From Gordius sp. MW1 (taxonomy: Eukaryota > Nematomorpha > Gordioida > Gordea > Gordiidae): a stretch of DNA of 64,000 nt. Below, in pieces: positions 58,890-64,000 of this stretch; position 1 is the stretch's first letter, and each line of letters opens with the position of its first letter. A model generated the notes under the pieces. The model had not been told where the DNA came from and searched no databases. It worked only from the letters and a program-made list of their open reading frames with translations. The position numbers were made by a program, and so were the translations under genes. The stretch lies in NCBI GenBank assembly GCA_964036665.1, contig OZ038532.1:22657037-22721036 (forward strand), given 5' to 3'.

Positions 58890-59786
58890 TCATTGGAAAG
58901 TGAACTTTTTACTAACTTTCTAAATTATCTGGAACAACTGCCTTCTTCGGAAAACGTTTACTTTAGTCAATCAAATTCAGAAGAGCCTGGAAACAGAGCT
59001 GATAAAACAAATTTAAAGAAGGTTTTGTTTAATGGCTTTGAGAAAAATTGGCCATTTATAAGTGATGAAGAAAATTTAAATGATTTTTTAAAAATTAATA
59101 CGTCATTTCTTCAAAAAAATATTATAAAGCGACTTAACAAACACAAATTGATTAAATCAAAATTAAAGCTCGGTGTATACTCTTATCCAAATGATGGATT
59201 AAATGTCAAAAAGTCATTACAAGTTAGAATAGAACCATTGCTTATATTGCCCCCATATATAACTCTCCCTGTGATAACACCTGCTTACGCTGAATTCGTT
59301 GTTAAAGCTTTGTCTCATCCTAAAGGACATGACTTTGGCAGAGAAAGTACCAAGGAGATTATAAAGATCCCCGAAACTATCATAACTCAATTGAATAAAA
59401 TGGATATTCATTCAAGCAGACGAATTACGAAATGGCGCATCGCATGGTTTAGTACATTGCCTAAAGCATGCGATATGCCAAATTGTGGGCATAAATGTCA
59501 AGAACCATTGCCTGAAGAAAAATCACTTTTTGGTTCCCCCTGCGGACATCTGTATTGCGAATTAGGTTGCATTTGTGCAAGTCTCAGTAAACCCAAATTG
59601 AAAAGGAGACACTGCAAAAAATTTGATTGCATGTTAGAATGTACCTGTTCCAGTGATGGACAAATTCGCAAATCCTCAAATCAAACAAATACAAATCCTC
59701 AAGAACTCGGTATACAAACATTGCGCCTTAGCAATCGGGTGCGCAAAAGGACGTTTGCGTTTAGTGATACATTCATTCAAATATAA
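58890..59786 (+). CDS. Protein with MGA/DUF4801-like cysteine-rich domain
   Basis: An open frame of 298 codons follows a good acceptor (CAATTGTAG at 58881-58889); the first in-frame ATG is internal, so the start lies in an upstream exon, perhaps 58687-58794. Residues about 100-185 are a basic, globular stretch (LILPPYITLPVITPAYAEF). Residues about 190-250 are cysteine-rich: CDMPNCGHKC, then CGHLYCELGCICASLSK and HCKKFDCMLECTC. The pattern CxLGCxCxSL...HCxxxxCMxxCTC is that of the conserved domain (DUF4801) in the MAX-associated repressor MGA, from memory. It presumably binds zinc and acts in the nucleus. The T-box and bHLHZ domains of MGA are not seen here, so this is either a short MGA-domain protein or the end of a longer gene. 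The codon use looks like a living gene, with no breaks. Confidence 0.65.
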   Translation, partial: SLESELFTNFLNYLEQLPSSENVYFSQSNSEEPGNRADKTNLKKVLFNGFEKNWPFISDEENLNDFLKINTSFLQKNIIKRLNKHKLIKSKLKLGVYSYPNDGLNVKKSLQVRIEPLLILPPYITLPVITPAYAEFVVKALSHPKGHDFGRESTKEIIKIPETIITQLNKMDIHSSRRITKWRIAWFSTLPKACDMPNCGHKCQEPLPEEKSLFGSPCGHLYCELGCICASLSKPKLKRRHCKKFDCMLECTCSSDGQIRKSSNQTNTNPQELGIQTLRLSNRVRKRTFAFSDTFIQI

Positions 59787-59789
59787 ATT

Positions 59790-60360
59790 TAATTGCGTTA
59801 TGCCTATTTATATAAATTCTAACATTATATGGCTTATATATGTTCCCAAATTTAAAGTAAAATAAACATGATATTATATATATAAGGGCAAGATTTGCCA
59901 TTTAAAGTTTGATTACGGTTATAAAGTTATTAAAATGTTTATTTATTTAACTTTAAAAATTATAAATAGTAATCGGTGTAATATTAAAATATTACTTGTA
60001 AAAAATGTATTGCATGCTCTCATGCCAAAAGTTTTGGATTTGCGGCTATCGGTTTTTGAATAGCTTAATTATTTTCTGATTTTATAATGAATAATATTTA
60101 ATATGTTCAATAAGTTTATATTGAGGATTTCGAATTTTACAAAATCTGTTAGTGAGATTTTCAATACATATTACGAAAAATGGGGTATTCGACTAAGGTA
60201 TTGGGGATTGTAAATTAAATAATGTGAGAAATTTTTTTGTTGGGAGAATATTATATATTTTACAAAAAACGAAGTGAAATTTTCTATAATAACTATAGAA
60301 ACTAAGATATCATTTGCTATCGTTTGTCGTTAAGAACTTATACAATTTTGAAGAGGATAT
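59790..60360. other. 3' flank of the MGA-domain gene
   Basis: AAATAAAC at 59860-59867 holds a possible AATAAA polyadenylation signal. The rest is AT-rich with nothing recognised. Confidence 0.4.
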
Positions 60361-60362
60361 AA

Positions 60363-60472
60363 AAATAATGAGTCTCTAATTAAAAATGCCTATAGATGGC
60401 GCTAATTAGAGTATACTTTTAAGTTAATTGCGCCTTCCTAAATGGGGTTATTATTATCTCCTTTAAAAAAGG
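60363..60472. repeat. Fragment shared with the hAT element at 34890-35954
   Basis: AATTAAAAATGCCTATAGATG, GAGTATACTTTTAAGTTAATT and CCTAAATGGGGTTATTATTAT match 35200-35300 closely. It marks another decayed copy of that element here, whose ends I could not find. Confidence 0.6.
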
Positions 60473-60474
60473 TA

Positions 60475-61070
60475 TAAACAGCCATTTATTAATTAATTTC
60501 AAATATCTTATACAATTTATTTTTCTGATTAAATTAGACATATACCTTTGAAACGTTATTGTATTAGAATTTAACTCTAAATGTCTTTAAAACTATTTTT
60601 AAATGGCCCCTAAAGGGGAATTAAGCCCCCTAAAAACACTTGTTATGCGTTTATAACATCTTTTTGATACGTGTAGGCTAAGCAAAGATTAATTTTTTTC
60701 CCATAAATCTACAAATTTTATCCAAATTAATTAATAAAAGTATCACATATGTAAAATACATCGGTATTTAACACTTTTGAATTTGATACTAAAAAGCAAT
60801 TAATGTTGAGCTTTAAAACGATTGCTCCCACTTATTTTCGTTTGAAATCTATAGTCTCTAATCTGATTTCATAATCACTTATGAAACATTCTTACAGGCT
60901 TTTTGCCTTTGAAATCACATATTATCCCAAAAACCTTGTTCCACGAACACCAAATTAAAAGAATTGGGATGCCTGTTTGGTTTCGCGCTCCGTTTCTTAC
61001 CTTTTTTTGAGTCCCCAAACAATATTGCAACCTTAAATATCTGGTGTTTGATAAAGCTAGATATGAAGGA
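60475..61070. other. AT-rich intergenic, nothing recognised
   Basis: No credible exon, RNA gene or repeat end. Confidence 0.35.
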
Positions 61071-61074
61071 TAGG

Positions 61075-61288
61075 GGTCAAAGTAGCAGAATGATGAAAAA
61101 GTAGCAGAAAAATATGACTTTTAGATAATCAATATATTAGAATTAATTCTCAAATTGGGAGGGAATTTGATGTGCATCTAACCCTAACCTAAAACGCTGA
61201 CCTAAAACACTAACCCTAACCCTCCTGACCAATCTTGATCTTGATCAGTTCTGACCAATTTGGCTGCTTTTTTTCTGCTACTTTGACC
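61075..61288. mobile_element. Small inverted-repeat element with telomere-like core
   Basis: The ends GGTCAAAGTAGCAGAA and TTCTGCTACTTTGACC are a perfect 16-bp inverted repeat. The core at 61157-61226 reads GCATCTAACCCTAACC and more CCTAA-type words, and matches the core of the element at 42040-42264 in inverted orientation, although the ends differ. There is no coding. Confidence 0.68.
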
Positions 61289-61659
61289 GGTTCCCGATAT
61301 GAATAGCCTATCCGAGCAAGATTTCCAATATTATGTTAAAGAGTTGGAGCCATCCTATAATGTAGCCTTATGCCTAACCATCCAATACAACAAAGCATGT
61401 GTTTAAAAAATTGCAACCTGACTCCGTTACACTATAATTTAAATATATTTTGATATTTGCGACACTCTAAAATCAATTCTATCATCACCGCTTAGCCCTT
61501 AAAAAGGCTTAAATTCCTGCAATCTTTTAACCGTCAGGCCTTTCCCATGAACGTCGAATGCCTCCTCATGGTTAGTCACTTGTTTCATGGGACACTTTTG
61601 TATCCCTTAGAGTTTCCTCCTGGCCTATTTTGAAAGAGCAAAATAATGTCTTTTCATAA

Positions 61660-61945
61660 AGAACAAATTATTGTGTTCAGTACTTAATTCATTTTTTGCT
61701 CAGTAGAATATGCAAATGCTCAGTGAATAATTAAATGCTCAGTAAATAATTAAATGCTCAGTAATTTAATTCTTTGTTCAAAATTCATTGTTCAGTTTTC
61801 TATTCAAATCTTGCTCAGTAATTTTTTTATTTATGCAAAGTAACTACGAACTAGTTTTTAAAATAAAAACCTAAAGGGAGATTCGAACCCGAAGTATTTA
61901 AGTAAGAGTCTGTGGTGTTACCCATGAACTCAAAATGCTCGTGTG
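61660..61945 (-). mobile_element. tRNA-derived SINE with CTGAGCA-rich tail
   Basis: On the minus strand a Pol III A box (TGAGTTCATGGGT, near 61920-61933) is followed about 35 bp on by a B box (GGGTTCGAATCTCC, near 61879-61892), the layout of a tRNA-derived SINE head. The body ends in repeated CTGAGCATTT-like words (61685-61820). An older copy is at 28005-28300. Confidence 0.68.
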
Positions 61946-61949
61946 AAAA

Positions 61950-62225
61950 GTGGTTTGTTAATAGGTTAATAAACATAAATTTTATTTTAAAACTACACTC
62001 TTTTGCGCTCATTTTAAATTATTTTATACTTTAATATTAGTTTATGATATAGGTTATATTGGCAGACAAAGTGTACCGGAAGGAAATTTTGAGTGATATT
62101 GATACAATTAATTGTCTCAGAATGCCAAGGTATTTAAAAAAGCATCTAGTTTATTTATGGAACATCTAGGGCTTCTAAATTTTGCCAATATTTTAATAAA
62201 GTATAGATTAAGAAAAATAATACAT
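61950..62225. other. AT-rich spacer, nothing recognised
   Basis: Short stretch between the SINE and the hAT element without any recognised feature. Confidence 0.35.
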
Positions 62226-62233
62226 GGTATGAG

Positions 62234-63454
62234 GTAGAGGTCTGCATGGGCCGAAATTTTAGGTTCAGGCCCGGCCCATACCCGCACAAGTATCATTTTT
62301 TTGGCCCGCACCCGGCCCTCAAAAAAATCCCAAAAATTGCGCCGCATCAGGCCCGCACGAATAAAAACAAGTCTACGTTGTTTCAAAATTATTTTTTTGT
62401 ATAAAAACTATAGTGTTCATCATATAATTTAGCTATAGCATATAAAATTGGTTTTAATTAAAAATTACAATTTAATATTGTCATTTAAAAATAAAAGACT
62501 ATCTATCAGGAAATAATTTCGTTCATAGACTTGCCTTACTGAATGTGCGTTCACTCATAGCACTGTTGGCTGGAATTGACAAAAATTGACTAGCTAATTT
62601 TGTTAAGTTTGGTAGCATAAATTGGTGTTCTTTCCACCATAAAATTACATTTAGCTCAGCATCTTCAGATTTAGATTTAGGATTAAGATCAACTTCGTTG
62701 GAATCTTCAGTCTTATCCGTTTCATCATCGTCCCAAATAGAAAATATTGCTTAGTGTTGCACATTTGAGCTGGATTACTCATAGTTGGACGACTTATGCA
62801 AGAAGAGCGATTTGCTTTTAAAATTCTGTTACCGTAGTTTTTAAGAAGCTTCTTTCATATTCGGGTAGCATTTTTAACGCGCGAAACTAAGAAACAAGAA
62901 AGGTTGATATTTTATGATAAACATCGATATTAAACTTTAAAATTCGCATAGTTTAGGTTCTTGACTTCAATTTGTAGATCTTAAAGTCAACCGGATCATC
63001 ATTACACGTCGGAGTGGAAACAAATTTTGGATGCTTATTAATAATGTATAAAGGGTTATATTGTATTGAATGTTGGTGTCTTATCCGCTTCTAACTCGAT
63101 GCTCGCTTTTTTATAAGGTGAAAGCATATTAATTAATAGCATGATATATTTTGTAGAAATGCCTTCAAGTTTTTCCATTATAACTTTGCCACATAAAAAA
63201 TGACTATATCAAACATCTCAGGCAAACTTTTTAATATAATGATTTTTAAGTTTCACCAAATTGTTGTTTGGAAAAATAAATTTTTTTATTATTAAGCAAA
63301 TTAGTGCATTTTTTTGTTTCTATATTATAATTATAGTATAAAGTTAAATAAATTCAAATTTCCTCGCTTTTTAAAGCCCAAGCCTGGCCCGCTCTTTTTT
63401 TATTGCTCTATTTTAGGCCCGGCCCGCGGGCTGGCCCGGCCCATGCAGACCTCT
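62234..63454 (-). mobile_element. hAT transposon (GGCCCG-rich ends), degenerate
   Basis: The ends are AGAGGTCTGCATGGGCCG and CGGCCCATGCAGACCTCT, with near-perfect 8-bp flanks GGTATGAG and GGTATTAG (7 of 8). Subterminal GGCCCG words fill both ends. The minus strand at about 62745-62530 reads the dimerisation domain, with WWKEHQFMLPNLTKLASQF and SIPANSAMSERTFSKAS. No long frame remains. Short relatives lie at 29440 and 20596. Confidence 0.87.
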
Positions 63455-63469
63455 GGTATTAGGGCTATA

Positions 63470-63750
63470 GGCAGTGTATTCCCAGTACAAATAATGACTT
63501 AGAATCAGCCAATTGGCCAATAAAAGGTGGATTTTTACTGAGAGAACGCCTACCACTTAGTAGGTTTAAGGTCATGACTTTGGACATGGTTAAAACGTAG
63601 TCCTCTGAATATCAACACTCATAAAAATTTGTCACCTACGATAAATTTGAAGCTATGGACAGAAGGTTATAAATTCGCAAGTAAAATATTAATAGCCTGC
63701 CAAAAAACATCTAAATATTACTGAGTATTGTATACCAGCAAGAAGTATTA
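63470..63750. other. No feature recognised
   Basis: AT-rich; may contain decayed MULE transposase sequence upstream of the SWIM motif, but nothing can be read. Confidence 0.3.
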
Positions 63751-63756
63751 TGATTA

Positions 63757-63981
63757 GTGAAAATGACATTAGCAATGTCAAAGAATTTTCAGTTTTGGCT
63801 ATGTGAGTTGCCAAATGATTGTGAAAAATGGTTTGAAGGCAAGTGCAATTGCCTAGTGCTTTTTAAACAATATATTTGCAAGCATGTGGTTCTGTTGGCC
63901 ATTAAAAATATTGCCAACCACCTAAAAAAGCCGTGTGCTTATAGGGTAAAAAAGAAAGCAAGGCAGACCCTCAAAGGCTAA
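63757..63981 (+). mobile_element. MULE-type transposase fragment with SWIM zinc finger
   Basis: The frame reads WFEGKCNCLVLFKQYICKHV, the CxCxnCxH arrangement of a SWIM zinc finger, followed by a basic tail (RVKKKARQTLKG) and a stop. This order is typical of the C-terminal end of Mutator-like (MULE) transposases. Upstream transposase sequence is not recognisable; a host SWIM protein is possible but less likely. Confidence 0.5.
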
Positions 63982-64000
63982 ATCAGCCTTTATTGTCAGT

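Overview
The window is animal nuclear DNA, very AT-rich, with long G/C homopolymer runs. The genes mark a metazoan: an NK2-class homeobox gene and a TRPM-type cation channel, both built of many small exons. Most introns that can be resolved are tiny (about 36-150 bp, several of 36-39 bp), yet the genes are separated by kilobases of repeats. I read it as an invertebrate and cannot place the phylum.

Layout: 0.2-12.3 kb is almost entirely transposon-derived (several hAT elements with perfect or near-perfect 8-bp target duplications, small non-autonomous hATs and one RTE-like LINE). 12.8-14.6 kb (minus) carries the three-exon NK2.1-type homeobox gene, followed by a quiet upstream flank to about 20.6 kb. 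21.1-22.9 kb (plus) carries a seven-exon coiled-coil protein gene rebuilt here from short exons. 23.2-27.6 kb is a broken Ty3/gypsy-like LTR retroelement fossil containing two later insertions. 28.0-29.6 kb is a pile of SINE, G/C-rich fold-back and small DNA-transposon repeats. 30.3-40.6 kb (minus) is a TRPM1/3/6/7-group channel gene; 29 exons could be chained with consistent phases (5,853 nt, divisible by three). 42.8-45.9 kb is a hAT element with transposase remnants. 47.1-49.4 kb (plus) is a double-BTB plus BACK gene with a C-terminal four-cysteine motif. 50.8-51.5 kb (minus) is a five-exon gene for a small secreted protein. 52.3-58.6 kb is mixed repeats, including a hAT remnant and an integrase fossil. 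58.7-59.8 kb (plus) encodes a protein with an MGA/DUF4801-like cysteine-rich domain, preceded by a CENPB-type helix-turn-helix stretch. 60-64 kb holds SINE, hAT and MULE-like remnants.

Nothing suggests that the genes work together as a pathway; they look like independent single-copy host genes in a transposon-rich background. The least described items are the coiled-coil gene, the secreted protein gene, the large lineage-specific insertions in the TRPM protein, and the possible fusion of a transposase DNA-binding stretch with an MGA-like domain. All exon models were made by eye from splice signals and reading phase, without transcript support.
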